Below the pieces are notes generated by a model. It was not told the origin of the DNA, did not search any database, and saw only the letters and a program-made list of their open reading frames with translations. Of a DNA stretch of 64,000 bases, positions 28,324-37,722 are shown piece after piece (within the stretch, counting starts at the first letter, position 1; every line of letters begins with the position of its first letter). The position numbers were made by a program, and so were the translations under genes. This DNA comes from Vreelandella salicampi (lineage in GTDB: Bacteria; Pseudomonadota; Gammaproteobacteria; Pseudomonadales; Halomonadaceae), in assembly GCF_013415105.1 (NCBI RefSeq), contig NZ_JACCDF010000012.1:1-64000 (forward strand). Direction: 5' to 3'.

Positions 28324-28740
28324 ATGACTTACTCACGTGGCGCCAATGCCTACGGCCGAGGAGCCAATGCGTATGCTCGGGTAGGGGTCGAGAGCGGAGT
28401 GATGTCGGCGAACCCGCATCAGCTTATTGTGATGCTGTTTGACGGCGCCCAGGCCGCCATTCGCGCAGCTCGCATTCATATGCAGGCAGGCAATGCTGGC
28501 GAGAAAGGCAAATCGATCTCAAAGGCGCTAGATATTATCAATAATGGCCTCGCCGCGGCGCTCGACCAAGAAAAAGGTGGTGAAATTGCCGAGCGCTTGG
28601 GCTCGCTTTATGAATACATCGCACGGCTATTATTGGCGGCTAACCTGCGCAATGATGAAGAAAGCCTAAACCAAGCAGAGCAACTGCTTGAAGATATCGC
28701 CTCGGCATGGCGAGAAATTGGCCAACAGCAAAGCGCATGA
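28324..28740 (+). CDS. fliS: FliS, flagellin export chaperone
   Basis: The 138-residue helical-bundle chaperone has the FliS signature SANPHQLIVMLFDGAQAAIR, followed by AGEKGKSISKALDIINNGL and a C-terminal RNDEESLNQAEQLLEDIASA. It keeps flagellin unpolymerised before export; its client fliC is not in the window. The N-terminus has a small tandem repeat (GANAYGR/GANAYAR). The start follows AGGAG and a FliA promoter. The fliT gene follows immediately. Confidence 0.95.
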   Translation: MTYSRGANAYGRGANAYARVGVESGVMSANPHQLIVMLFDGAQAAIRAARIHMQAGNAGEKGKSISKALDIINNGLAAALDQEKGGEIAERLGSLYEYIARLLLAANLRNDEESLNQAEQLLEDIASAWREIGQQQSA

Positions 28741-28749
28741 GGCATGTGC

Positions 28750-29163
28750 ATGTCAGCGTCTAACTCCACCTACGACCCGGTGGCGCAGCAATCATTGCTC
28801 GACGCCTATGCCGCACTGCTTGATAGTGCGGCACAGATGCATGAGCTTGCGAAAGCGGAAGAGTGGACAGCGCTTATCGAACAGCGTACCCACTACGTTA
28901 TGCTGGTGGAAAAGTTGAGGCAGCTCGACGGTGCTCTGACGTTAGATGAAAGGGCGCAGAGGCGCAAAGCCGAGCTTTTAGAGGCGATTCTTGAGCACGA
29001 CGTTGAGATTCGTCGTCAACTTGTTGCGCGCCGTGACGAGTTGGGCAAACTGATCGGCGTCTCTCAACGCCAGCGCAGTTTGCACCGCGCATATGCACCG
29101 CAACAAGGTGATTCCGACGCATTTTATGCGCTTGGTGAGGCGGATACGAAGAGGTCAACGTGA
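28750..29163 (+). CDS. fliT: FliT-like chaperone
   Basis: This 137-residue, all-helical polar protein lies directly after fliS. Its N-terminal helix (LLDAYAALLDSAAQMHELAK) and the EEWTALIEQRTHYVMLVEKL region resemble FliT, the cap-protein (FliD) chaperone that in enterics also restrains FlhDC (flhDC lies 1.7 kb downstream). Of two in-frame ATGs (28744, 28750) the second has GAGG at seven bases. Sequence similarity is weak; position carries weight. Confidence 0.8.
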   Translation: MSASNSTYDPVAQQSLLDAYAALLDSAAQMHELAKAEEWTALIEQRTHYVMLVEKLRQLDGALTLDERAQRRKAELLEAILEHDVEIRRQLVARRDELGKLIGVSQRQRSLHRAYAPQQGDSDAFYALGEADTKRST

Positions 29164-30503
29164 GCGGTATCACGCCGTTAATCGATACCTTAATGCATCA
29201 AGTGTTGGGCAAACGAGGAGATGCCTCGCCGCGTGTCTTAAATGAGCCGGTGCGCCCCGTAGACCCTGGTGAGGGGCTGCGAGCTGTGCGTAGCGACTCA
29301 AGTTTGGATGCACGCTCTTCTGACCCTCGTTTAACTGATCTGCGCCGTTTACCACCCCAACTGGATTTTCCTCGCCAAGACGTTCGTGGCGGACTAACTC
29401 CCCAAGGCCCAGGCTCAACCCAGACGCACTTTAGCCCCGCCGCGCGCAGCATTGCCGATGTTCTGCTGCGCTTCCCTGCGCCCCCTTCCGTGTTACGGCC
29501 CGAAGCGCCGTTGATGTCGACAGCCGAAACCGCTTCGCCACAAACCCTCGCTACGCGGCTGGAATCGAGCATCCGTGACAGCGGTCTGTTCTATGAATCA
29601 CACCTGAAGCGTTGGTTTCAAGGCGAAGGGTCACGGCAACAGTTATTGCGTGAGCCGCAAATGCAGCCCGGTATTCGGCCGTCGCCTTCGTTGGCGAATC
29701 TAGCGCTGGGAGGTGCTAGCGGCACCGCGGCTGGCGCTGGGAGCTCGGGGTGGGGAGCTATTAATAACCCTCTTGCGCCTAACGGGCCGCCGCTTTTGTT
29801 GCCGTCCTCCGTTCCTTTTGTGGTGCCGGAAAGGTCTGGTTTAAGCTTGATGCTGCAGGGGCTTCAAGGCGGCCAGCTAGGGCAGGGTGGCTCAAATAGC
29901 CCTGGCGGAAGCTCTTTGATTCAGCCTGGTAGTGTGTTGCTGTCGGCGACCGGCAGTCCTGAGGGGGCGGCTGGGCGTGGCGCCAACGTGCCGAGTGGCA
30001 CACCGCTAAATGCGACCCCTGACGCCGCGCGAGGAGAGCTGGCCGGTGCGCGTGAGATGCTAGAAATGGGTACGGCGCGGCAATCGCGAGATATCGTACA
30101 TGAGAGCTTGCAAAGCATGGTGCGTCAGCAGTTAGAGATGCTGGTGATGCCCACGATTCGCTGGGAAGGCGATGTATGGGCGGGAATCTTCATGGCGCTG
30201 GTGGTTACGCTCCCCACTCGTGAAGAAGAGCAAGGAGGTGAAGAAAAAGGCGACCAGGAAGCGGATGGTTGGCGCTCCGAAATGCGCCTTGAGGTGCCTA
30301 ATTTGGGTGAGTTAGAGGTGGTCTTATCGCTCTACCGCAGGGCGTTAAGCGTTGATCTCACCACTGAGAGCGAAACGGTTCACCAGCGCTTAGAGGAGGG
30401 CGTGCCTGCGCTTGAAAAGCGGCTATCTGCGCTGGATCTACGTAAAGTGCAAGTGCGCGCGCGCCATATAACACAAGAGGGCGCTGATGAACTCTCCGGG
30501 TGA
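29160..30503 (+). CDS. second FliK-like hook-length control domain protein
   Basis: The 447-residue protein has a long, Pro/Gly/Ser-rich, poorly structured N-terminal three quarters. Its C-terminal domain (about 315-440) has MPTIRWEGDVWAGIFMALVV, EMRLEVPNLGELEVVLSLYR and the final EKRLSALDLRKVQVRARHI, resembling the export-switch domain of FliK-type proteins. It overlaps fliT (GTGA) and its 3' end overlaps the next gene by 17 bp. That next gene is a FlhB C-terminal-domain protein, so the pair recalls the ylqG-ylqH pair of Bacillus. True fliK is at 18243, so this is a paralogue or a helper; its role is not known. Confidence 0.7.
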   Translation: MSGITPLIDTLMHQVLGKRGDASPRVLNEPVRPVDPGEGLRAVRSDSSLDARSSDPRLTDLRRLPPQLDFPRQDVRGGLTPQGPGSTQTHFSPAARSIADVLLRFPAPPSVLRPEAPLMSTAETASPQTLATRLESSIRDSGLFYESHLKRWFQGEGSRQQLLREPQMQPGIRPSPSLANLALGGASGTAAGAGSSGWGAINNPLAPNGPPLLLPSSVPFVVPERSGLSLMLQGLQGGQLGQGGSNSPGGSSLIQPGSVLLSATGSPEGAAGRGANVPSGTPLNATPDAARGELAGAREMLEMGTARQSRDIVHESLQSMVRQQLEMLVMPTIRWEGDVWAGIFMALVVTLPTREEEQGGEEKGDQEADGWRSEMRLEVPNLGELEVVLSLYRRALSVDLTTESETVHQRLEEGVPALEKRLSALDLRKVQVRARHITQEGADELSG

Positions 30504-30780
30504 GCGACGGCGCGAGGCAGTAGCACTCGCGTATCAAAGCGATGACGGTGCCCCGCGTGTGGTCGCCAAAGGTTATGGTGAGCTAGCGGAGCGTATCATG
30601 GCGGAAGCTCAGCGCCAGGGAATCTATGTGCACGATGCACCGGAGCTGGTGGCGCTTTTGATGCAGCTTGATATAGATGAAGAAATTCCCGGCAGCCTTT
30701 ACCAAGTCGTGGCGGAACTTTTGGTGTGGGTGTTTGAACTTTCTGCCGAAGGAGTTAGCCCTCGCGACGCGTCTGAGTAG
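30487..30780 (+). CDS. stand-alone FlhB C-terminal domain protein (FhlB/YlqH type)
   Basis: The 97 residues align with the cytoplasmic tail of FlhB (43336) after its cleavage site: EAVALAYQSDDGAPRVVAKG, then GIYVHDAPELVALLMQLDID and EEIPGSLYQVVAELLVWVFE. There is no NPTH motif and no membrane part. Such EscU/YscU/HrcU-family fragments can stand in for the FlhB switch domain in some bacteria. It overlaps the FliK-like gene upstream, suggesting that the two act on the same export switch. Confidence 0.85.
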   Translation: MNSPGERRREAVALAYQSDDGAPRVVAKGYGELAERIMAEAQRQGIYVHDAPELVALLMQLDIDEEIPGSLYQVVAELLVWVFELSAEGVSPRDASE

Positions 30781-30887
30781 CCAATATCGCCATTGTATGC
30801 AACCATGAAGTAGATAGAGGTTCCCTATAAAGGGTGCATGCAGAAAGGGTGAACCATGGATCTACCGTGTCGTTTTCATAGGGCAGC

Positions 30888-31259
30888 ATGAGTCAAACCA
30901 GCTTTCTCGACGAAATCCAAGAAATCAACTTAACCTACTTGCTTCTTGCCCAGCGCTTGCTGGGAGAAGACCGCGAGACAGGGATGTTCCGTCTCAAAAT
31001 TGACGCCGAGATGGCGGATCTTCTCATGGCGCTTAATGCACGGCAGCTCACTCAGTTAGCGCGTACTAACCAGCTTCTGTGCCGTCTGACGTCCGTTAGC
31101 GCCGAGCAGCTTCACCAAGTGACACAAAATCCGCGCGATCAGGGGTTGGCTGGGTTGCACACTTCGCTGCTGCTAGCTGGTGAAACACCCGAGTCTCTGC
31201 CTAAGCGTCCGAAGACATCTTCCTCAAAGACACCCGACTCAGGTGAGGAGAGTCAGTGA
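30888..31259 (+). CDS. flhD: FlhD, flagellar master regulator subunit
   Basis: The 123-residue protein starts with [40 protein letters not shown] and [11 protein letters not shown], matching enteric FlhD. The C-terminal tail ([19 protein letters not shown]) is longer than in E. coli. With FlhC it forms the FlhD4C2 activator of class II flagellar promoters. It overlaps flhC by four bases (GTGA). About 105 bp upstream should contain its promoter, but no clear sigma-70 pair stands out. Confidence 0.96.
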   Translation: MSQTSFLDEIQEINLTYLLLAQRLLGEDRETGMFRLKIDAEMADLLMALNARQLTQLARTNQLLCRLTSVSAEQLHQVTQNPRDQGLAGLHTSLLLAGETPESLPKRPKTSSSKTPDSGEESQ

Positions 31260-31795
31260 GTCAAAAAAGCTTGGTGGATGAAATGCACCAGGTGCAGCTG
31301 GCCATTGAACTAATTGAGCTAGGTGCACGGCTACAGGTGCTGGAGACGGAAACAGAATTAAGCCGTACGCGCTTAATTAAGCTCTATAAAGAGGTGCGTG
31401 GTATGTCGCCGCCGAAAGGCATGCTGCCCTTCTCGGCCGACTGGTTTATAACTTGGCTTCCGAATATCCACTCGTCGCTTTTTTACAATACCTATATCAG
31501 CTTGATGCAAGATGGGGATTGCGAACGCATTGATGCGTTTGTGAAAGCCTATCGCTTATATGACGAGCAAATCTCCTTAGAGGGTGTCGAGCCCGCCTTG
31601 GGGCTGACGCGCGCTTGGACGCTCGTGCGCTTTTTCGAGAGCGACCTTTTACAGCTGAATAGTTGTACCCGTTGTGGGGGGCGCTTTGTCGCGCATGCGC
31701 ATAGCCCCACACAAGATTACGTGTGTGGTATTTGTCAGCCACCTTCGCGAGCGGGGAAAACCCGCAAAGCTTCCGCTAAAAAAACGTCGAAATAG
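31256..31795 (+). CDS. flhC: FlhC, flagellar master regulator subunit
   Basis: The 179-residue DNA-binding partner of FlhD keeps the four zinc-binding cysteines at C137, C140, C157 and C160 ([10 protein letters not shown] and YVCGICQPP). [18 protein letters not shown] and [20 protein letters not shown] segments match the family. A basic tail ([10 protein letters not shown]) follows the zinc site. GTG start, coupled to flhD. Confidence 0.97.
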   Translation: MSQKSLVDEMHQVQLAIELIELGARLQVLETETELSRTRLIKLYKEVRGMSPPKGMLPFSADWFITWLPNIHSSLFYNTYISLMQDGDCERIDAFVKAYRLYDEQISLEGVEPALGLTRAWTLVRFFESDLLQLNSCTRCGGRFVAHAHSPTQDYVCGICQPPSRAGKTRKASAKKTSK

Positions 31796-31818
31796 CCACC
31801 TAACGTTTGCACTGCTAT

Positions 31819-31845
31819 TCAAGTTGGACAAAAAAGTGCCGAGTA
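31819..31845 (+). promoter_or_regulatory. probable FliA (sigma-28) promoter of motAB-che
   Basis: TCAAGTTG (6 of 8), an 11-bp spacer and GCCGAGTA (6 of 8), about 120 bp before the motA start. It is weaker than the flgM and flgK sites but has the exact spacing and the expected target. Confidence 0.65.
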
Positions 31846-31963
31846 TATAGATGCAACGCATTCATAATGGTACTTTTTCATCAGCGCCGGTATTAAAGCG
31901 TTGTGCGTTTATTCGCTGCCGAAAGGCTTTTCTGGCGACAAAAGAATAGCAAGGAAACTGCCT

Positions 31964-32833
31964 GTGCTTATTCCTCTAGGGTATTTAGTAGTTCTACTTT
32001 CCGTATTTGGCGGCTACGTTTTAGCGGGCGGGAGCCTGGGGCCGCTGTTCCAGCCAACTGAGCTTTTGATGATTGGTGGCGCTGGTGTCGGGGCGTTCAT
32101 TGCGGCCAACAACGGTAAAGCGCTAAAGGCCACGTATAAAATCTTCCCCAAACTAAGGCGCACGAAAAAATATAATAAAGCCATGTATATGGAGCTCATG
32201 GCGCTGCAGTTCAAGCTGCTGTCTAAAATTCGACGCGAAGGGATGCTCGGGATCGAGCGGGATATTGATAACCCACAAGAGAGCCCGCTATTCCAAGAGC
32301 ATCCGACGCTGCTGGCCGACCCCCATATCATGAATTTTATCACCGATTATCTGCGCTTGATGGTAAGCGGCGGCATGGAGCCAATGGAGATTGACGAGCT
32401 TATGCTGCATGAGATTGAGGCGTTTGAGCAGGAGTCGCACATTCCCATTGACGCTATCGCTAAAGTGGGTGATGCCATGCCCGCGTTTGGCATTGTCGCG
32501 GCGGTGATGGGGGTGGTGAAAGCTCTGACGTATGCCGATGCCAGCCCCGAGCAAATGGGCGTAATGATTGCCCACGCGTTGGTGGGGACTTTCCTGGGTA
32601 TTCTGCTCGGCTATGGCTTTGTGAACCCCGTCGCGAGCCATTTGGAACGCCAAGCCAAGGAAGCGGAAAAAATGCTGCAGTGCATCCGCGTGACGCTGCT
32701 GGCGAGCCTGCATGGTTACGCCCCCCAGATTGCCGTTGAGTTTGGCCGTAAAGCCTTGTTTACCGCCGAGCGCCCAAGCTTCACGGAACTGGAAGATTAC
32801 GTGCGCGACGCCAAAAAGGCAGGCAGTGCATGA
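31964..32833 (+). CDS. motA: MotA, proton-channel stator subunit
   Basis: With the GTG at 31964 the protein is 289 residues and begins LIPLGYLVVLLSVFGGYVLA as in enteric MotA; AAGGAAA stands upstream. Four hydrophobic segments are present, including GDAMPAFGIVAAVMGVVKAL with the conserved Pro, and the cytoplasmic loop carries charged residues that face FliG. An in-frame start 63 bp upstream would add a non-hydrophobic leader. It overlaps motB (ATGA). Confidence 0.96.
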   Translation: MLIPLGYLVVLLSVFGGYVLAGGSLGPLFQPTELLMIGGAGVGAFIAANNGKALKATYKIFPKLRRTKKYNKAMYMELMALQFKLLSKIRREGMLGIERDIDNPQESPLFQEHPTLLADPHIMNFITDYLRLMVSGGMEPMEIDELMLHEIEAFEQESHIPIDAIAKVGDAMPAFGIVAAVMGVVKALTYADASPEQMGVMIAHALVGTFLGILLGYGFVNPVASHLERQAKEAEKMLQCIRVTLLASLHGYAPQIAVEFGRKALFTAERPSFTELEDYVRDAKKAGSA

Positions 32834-33780
32834 GTCAAGGCGGAGATAGGCGCCCGATTGTTATTCGGCGCAAAAAAGTGGTACACGCTCACCACGGAGG
32901 ATCATGGAAAATTGCGCTGGCAGACTTCATGACCGCGCTCATGGCGCTTTTTTTGGTGATGTGGATCTTATCCACCGCCAGTGAAGAGCAGCGTAAGGGG
33001 GTCTCTGAGTACTTCAGTATGCCGCTGACCACTGCTATCACGGGCGGAGATCGCTCTGGCAGTACCAGTGCGATTCCCGGTGGTGGGCCAGATCCTGCCC
33101 ATATTGATGGCGAGCGCGCCCGTATCGACACCCTTCAGCATACCCGCCCCAGTATGCAGGACCGGCGCTTTTTCCGCGACGTGCAAGAGCGCATCGAGCA
33201 AGCCATCGCCCTAGACCCTGAGCTTAACCAGATGCGCAACCAGATGCGCTTTGATCTCACCCGGGAAGGGCTGCGCATTCAGCTACTCGATACCGAACAG
33301 CGCCCTATGTTCGAACTAGGTAGTGACCAGGTTGCGCCCTATATGCGTGACCTATTGCGCACGATGGCGCCACTGATAAACGAGTTGCCCAATGAACTGA
33401 GCATTAGTGGCCACACCGACAGTATTCCTTATAGCGGTGGGTATCGCGGCTACAGTAACTGGGAGCTGTCCAGTGACAGAGCTAACGCCTCGCGACGTGA
33501 GCTTATTGCCGGCGGACTTGATCCGGGTCAACTGCTGCGGGTTTCAGGCTTTGCTGACCGGGTTACTCTACCGGACACTGAATCGGATGACCCGGTCAAC
33601 CGCCGCATTGAACTCGTGGTACTGCTGCCGGAGATTGCCGACGCCATCCGCAACCCAAGCGTGATGTCGGACATGCCGTCGCCGATTCCCCTGCCGGTTC
33701 CCGGTTTAGACGTGGACGCAGGTATAGAAGTGGACGCTCTAAATGACAACTTTTCACAGCCGCCAGAGACCGCTGAGTAG
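32830..33780 (+). CDS. motB: MotB, stator subunit with peptidoglycan anchor
   Basis: The 316-residue protein has basic N-terminus, then WKIALADFMTALMALFLVMW with the proton-carrying D32 at the same position as in E. coli. The C-terminal OmpA-like domain contains LSISGHTDSIPYSGGYRGYS, NWELSSDRANASRREL and NRRIELVVLLPE and binds peptidoglycan. The MotB-type residues around D32 suggest a proton motor. It overlaps motA and precedes cheA by 44 bp, the enteric motAB-cheAW order. Confidence 0.97.
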   Translation: MSQGGDRRPIVIRRKKVVHAHHGGSWKIALADFMTALMALFLVMWILSTASEEQRKGVSEYFSMPLTTAITGGDRSGSTSAIPGGGPDPAHIDGERARIDTLQHTRPSMQDRRFFRDVQERIEQAIALDPELNQMRNQMRFDLTREGLRIQLLDTEQRPMFELGSDQVAPYMRDLLRTMAPLINELPNELSISGHTDSIPYSGGYRGYSNWELSSDRANASRRELIAGGLDPGQLLRVSGFADRVTLPDTESDDPVNRRIELVVLLPEIADAIRNPSVMSDMPSPIPLPVPGLDVDAGIEVDALNDNFSQPPETAE

Positions 33781-33824
33781 CTGGCCGTTGACATAAAAAT
33801 ACGACGTACAAGGTGGGATGGTGC

Positions 33825-35945
33825 ATGGATATCACGGATTTTTTTGACACCTTTTTTGAAGAAGCCGAAGAGTTGCTTGCGGATATGGAGCAGCACTTGC
33901 TGGAGCTGGATGTCGAAGATCCGGACAGCGAACAGCTAAACGCCATTTTCCGCGCCGCCCACTCTATCAAAGGGGGCGCGGGCACGTTCGGCTTTACGGC
34001 GTTGCAAAAAACAACGCACATTTTTGAGAACCTGCTCGACCACGCGCGTAAAGGCGAACTTGCGCTGCGGGCCGACCTCGTTGATACGTTTTTAGAGGCA
34101 AAAGACATCATGCACGACCAACTTAATGCCTACCGTAGCGAGGAGGAGCCCGATCAGGAGGTATTTGAGCGTATTTGCCAAACGCTTCAGCAGATTGCGA
34201 TAGAAGAAATTGGTAAAGGGCTGGAAGCGGCAGAAGGTGCACCGATTGCCAATGCCACCTCATCTTCCTCATCGAGTGACACCAAAACAGCATCTGCCAA
34301 AGAGGTGCCGGTGGAAGAGGCGAGTGGCACAGATGCTCCGTCAGCGGCGTCTGGCGACATGCTTAAAGTCACACTGATCAACGTAGATGAAAAAGACCGT
34401 ACTCTGTTGGTTGAGGAGCTTGAGCAGCTAGGCGATGTACAGTCCCACTCGGGAGATGAAGCACACTACGAAGTGATTCTTCAGGGCAACATCAGTGCGG
34501 ACGATATCGAAGCCGTGATGTGCTTTATTATCGAGCCGGAGCAAGTGGAAGTCACCGCTATTGAAGGCGAAGTGCCAGCGCCCAACGCCCCCGCGAAAGC
34601 GCCAGAAAAGGCACAGCCGCAAGAGAAAGCCCCAGAAAAAGCGGCGGAGCCGGCAGCAAAAGCCGAGAAAAAGCCCGAGAAGAAAGCCGAAAAGCCGAAG
34701 ACTAAAAAAGCTGCCGCCGAGTCCTCTTCGATTCGTGTTTCCGTCGACAAGGTGGATCAGATCATCAACTTGGTGGGCGAGCTGATCATCACCCAATCGA
34801 TGCTCGATCAGACGGTGAGTGACCTTGAAGACCCTAATAGCTCACTGCAAAACGGCATGAGCCTCTTGCAACGTAACGCGCGGGATCTGCAAGAGTCGGT
34901 GATGTCGATTCGCATGATTCCAATGGAGTTTGTTTTCAGCCGTTTCCCCCGCGTGGTACGTGACACAGCGGGAAAGCTGGGCAAAGACATTGAGCTGGTC
35001 ACCGAAGGTAAGTCTACTGAACTCGATAAGAGCCTCGTGGAGCGCATTACCGACCCCTTAACGCACTTGGTGCGCAATAGCCTCGACCACGGCATTGAAA
35101 TGCCCGATGAGCGCGAGGCCGTGGGCAAACCGAGAACCGGTAAGTTGACGCTCTCCGCTCGCCATCAGGGCGGCAATATTCTGATTGAAGTGAAAGACGA
35201 TGGCGCAGGCATGGATCGCGAGCGCCTGTTAGCCAAAGCGCGGGAAAATGACCTGAACGTGTCCGACACCATGAGTGATGAGGATGTTTGGCAGCTGATT
35301 TTTGCCCCCGGTTTCTCCACTGCCAAAGAAGTGACCGATGTGTCCGGGCGTGGTGTGGGCATGGATGTGGTGAAGCGAAACATCCAAGGCATGGGGGGCC
35401 GCGTCGAGATTCAGTCGAAAAAAGGCGAAGGCACCAATACGCGCATTGTCTTGCCGTTGACGTTGGCGATTTTGGACGGCATGTCGATCAAAGTTGGCGC
35501 AGAGACGTTTATATTGCCGCTTTCTGCCGTGCTTGAGTCACTGCAGCCGGCCAAAGGCGATATGTACGCCATGGCCGGTGACGATGTGGTACTTAAAGTA
35601 CGCGATGAGTACCTGCCGGTCATTGCTATTCACGAAGTGCTCGACGTTGAAAACGCCATCACCGATCCGACCAAAAGTATTGCCGTCATCGTGCAAGGTG
35701 AAGGGCGCCGCTACGCCATGCTCGTTGACGAATTGATCGGCCAGCAGCAAGTGGTGGTGAAAAACCTAGAAGATAATTATCGCAAAGTGCCAGGCATCTC
35801 AGCGGCGACCATCCTCGGTGATGGTAGCGTGTCGCTGATTCTGGATATTACAGGGCTACACCGCTTAAGCCGGGCGAAAAAAGAGTCTGGCAAACCGGTA
35901 AGTCAGCAAAACCCGATGTACTTTAAGGAGGCAGAGCCGTCATGA
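33825..35945 (+). CDS. cheA: CheA, chemotaxis histidine kinase
   Basis: The 706-residue kinase has the standard five domains. P1 (1-125) holds phospho-accepting H46 in [15 protein letters not shown]2 (from about 179, [14 protein letters not shown]) binds CheY/CheB. A low-complexity Ala/Pro/Lys/Glu linker covers about 250-300. Dimerisation starts near 301 ([20 protein letters not shown]). The ATPase has the N box at 414 ([10 protein letters not shown]) and DDGAGMD at 458, and the C-terminus is CheW-like. I prefer ATG 33825 ([20 protein letters not shown]) with AGGTGGGA upstream over GTG 33813. It overlaps cheW (ATGA). Confidence 0.98.
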   Translation: MDITDFFDTFFEEAEELLADMEQHLLELDVEDPDSEQLNAIFRAAHSIKGGAGTFGFTALQKTTHIFENLLDHARKGELALRADLVDTFLEAKDIMHDQLNAYRSEEEPDQEVFERICQTLQQIAIEEIGKGLEAAEGAPIANATSSSSSSDTKTASAKEVPVEEASGTDAPSAASGDMLKVTLINVDEKDRTLLVEELEQLGDVQSHSGDEAHYEVILQGNISADDIEAVMCFIIEPEQVEVTAIEGEVPAPNAPAKAPEKAQPQEKAPEKAAEPAAKAEKKPEKKAEKPKTKKAAAESSSIRVSVDKVDQIINLVGELIITQSMLDQTVSDLEDPNSSLQNGMSLLQRNARDLQESVMSIRMIPMEFVFSRFPRVVRDTAGKLGKDIELVTEGKSTELDKSLVERITDPLTHLVRNSLDHGIEMPDEREAVGKPRTGKLTLSARHQGGNILIEVKDDGAGMDRERLLAKARENDLNVSDTMSDEDVWQLIFAPGFSTAKEVTDVSGRGVGMDVVKRNIQGMGGRVEIQSKKGEGTNTRIVLPLTLAILDGMSIKVGAETFILPLSAVLESLQPAKGDMYAMAGDDVVLKVRDEYLPVIAIHEVLDVENAITDPTKSIAVIVQGEGRRYAMLVDELIGQQQVVVKNLEDNYRKVPGISAATILGDGSVSLILDITGLHRLSRAKKESGKPVSQQNPMYFKEAEPS

Positions 35946-36442
35946 GCCAGGCTAACAACGATGCGGTGCTTGCCGCCGCAGAAGCAGACAACCGTGAATT
36001 TTTGGTCTTCTCACTAGGGGATGAAGAGTACGCGATTGATATTCTCAAAGTGCAGGAGATTCGTGGTTACGAAAACGTAACGCGTATTGCCAATGCCCCC
36101 GACTTCATCAAAGGGGTCACCAACCTGCGCGGTGTGATCGTACCGATTGTGGATCTGCGCATTAAGTTCCATTTGGATAGCGTTGAGTACGGTGGTCAAA
36201 CGGTCGTGATCGTGGTCAACGTGGCGGATCGTATTGTTGGCATCGTGGTCGACGGCGTCTCTGACGTGATGACACTTACGCCGGATCAAATCAAGCCGGC
36301 CCCCGAGTTTGGCGTGACGCTCTCTTCAGACTTCCTCAGTGGCCTAGGCAGTCTAGAGGATCGCATGCTGGTGCTGGTCGATATCGATAAGCTACTGACC
36401 AGCGAAGAAATGGCGCTGGTGGATAGCACCAGCAACCGTTAA
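35942..36442 (+). CDS. cheW: CheW, receptor-kinase coupling protein
   Basis: The 166-residue protein has two SH3-like subdomains: [20 protein letters not shown], then [20 protein letters not shown] and [20 protein letters not shown]. This is the usual CheW with no extra domains. It links the two downstream receptors to CheA and is translationally coupled to cheA. Confidence 0.98.
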   Translation: MSQANNDAVLAAAEADNREFLVFSLGDEEYAIDILKVQEIRGYENVTRIANAPDFIKGVTNLRGVIVPIVDLRIKFHLDSVEYGGQTVVIVVNVADRIVGIVVDGVSDVMTLTPDQIKPAPEFGVTLSSDFLSGLGSLEDRMLVLVDIDKLLTSEEMALVDSTSNR

Positions 36443-36471
36443 CAGGGTTGGTTACGCAGGGAGCGTTGTGC

Positions 36472-37677
36472 GTGACACAGCTAATACGACAACTAATGCA
36501 AAACCTGACGGTTCGGCTCAGCTGGATCCTCGTCCTATTGACGTTTTCCGTACTGGTGCTGCTGGCTTGCGGTGCGGGCTTTTATGCGCTGCAACAGGGC
36601 GCGCACATTGTGGCTAACGGGGGTGACGCGGCGGCGCAACAAGCTGCGTTTGCCGACATTGCTCAGTGGTTGCGCTGGGCACTACTCGCGCTTGTGTTGC
36701 TCACCGTGGTAACGGTGATCGTTGTGATGTGGGGAGTGGCGGCTAATGTGTTGCGGCCGTTGGATAACCTAGTGGGTTACTTCGAGCGGATGGCGCAGGG
36801 CGATTTAAGCCAGTCGGTACATGTGCCGGGGAATAACGAGATAGGCCGCCTTTATCTCGCCTTGGCAGACATGCAAGCCTCTCTCTCGCACACGGTGGGC
36901 GAGGTGCGCGAGAGCGGAGCCTCTATCTACGACCGCTCGCAACATATCGCGAGTGGTAATAACGATTTGTCGGCGCGTACCGAGCAGCAGGCATCGTCGT
37001 TAGAAGAGACGGCATCAAGCATGGAGCAACTCTCCTCCACGGTGTCCCATAATGCTGACAATGCTCGCCAAGCCAGCCAGCTTGCGGGGGACGCGACATT
37101 CACGGCAAGGCGCAGCGGTGAAGAAGTCGGCGAGATCGTCACGACGATGGAAGAGATTAGCCAAAGCTCCCACCAGGTCGGCGATATTATTACCGTGATC
37201 GATAATATTGCGTTTCAAACCAATATATTAGCGCTTAATGCCTCGGTTGAGGCGGCGCGGGCGGGCGAGCATGGCAAGGGATTTGCCGTCGTGGCCCAAG
37301 AAGTGCGAAGCCTGGCTGGCCGCAGTGCAGATGCCGCCAAAGAGATTCGCCACCTAATCAATCAATCGCTAAGTAAAGTGGATGCAGGCACTGAGCGGGT
37401 CAACCAGGCAGGGAAGACCATGCATACGTTAGTGGAAGCGGTGGAGCGTGTCAGCGATATCATGGATGAAATTGCCGCCGCGTCTGAAGAGCAAAGTAAC
37501 GGTATTGTTCAGGTCAACCAGGCGGTAACGCAGATGGATCAGGTAGTACAACAAAACGCTGAACTGGTGCAGCAAGCCGCGCATAGCGCCAATGAACTGG
37601 AAAAAGAAGCAGCGCGCCTACGTGACGCTGTTGAACGTTTTACGATTCAAACAGAGCACCATCTCAAGCTAACGTAA
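36472..37677 (+). CDS. chemoreceptor with a minimal periplasmic domain
   Basis: This methyl-accepting chemotaxis protein has about 401 residues from GTG 36472 (AGGGAG eight bases upstream). TM1 is WILVLLTFSVLVLLACGAGF and TM2 LLALVLLTVVTVIVVMWGV; only about 30 residues lie between, too few for a four-helix ligand domain. HAMP follows (LRPLDNLVGYFERMAQGDLS), then the signalling hairpin with [20 protein letters not shown] and RAGEHGKGFAVVAQEVRSLA. It ends FTIQTEHHLKLT without a CheR-tethering pentapeptide. It may sense through the membrane or HAMP, or depend on partners; no ligand can be named. Confidence 0.93.
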   Translation: MTQLIRQLMQNLTVRLSWILVLLTFSVLVLLACGAGFYALQQGAHIVANGGDAAAQQAAFADIAQWLRWALLALVLLTVVTVIVVMWGVAANVLRPLDNLVGYFERMAQGDLSQSVHVPGNNEIGRLYLALADMQASLSHTVGEVRESGASIYDRSQHIASGNNDLSARTEQQASSLEETASSMEQLSSTVSHNADNARQASQLAGDATFTARRSGEEVGEIVTTMEEISQSSHQVGDIITVIDNIAFQTNILALNASVEAARAGEHGKGFAVVAQEVRSLAGRSADAAKEIRHLINQSLSKVDAGTERVNQAGKTMHTLVEAVERVSDIMDEIAAASEEQSNGIVQVNQAVTQMDQVVQQNAELVQQAAHSANELEKEAARLRDAVERFTIQTEHHLKLT

Positions 37678-37690
37678 AGCGCGCCGATCC
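37664..37690 (+). promoter_or_regulatory. possible FliA promoter of the Aer-like receptor
   Basis: TCAAGCTA (5 of 8), an 11-bp spacer and GCCGATCC (6 of 8), overlapping the end of the preceding receptor gene and 32 bp before ATG 37723. Spacing is exact, matches are partial. Confidence 0.4.
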
Positions 37691-37722
37691 CCTGACGACA
37701 AAACAAAACGTAAGGCATAACC

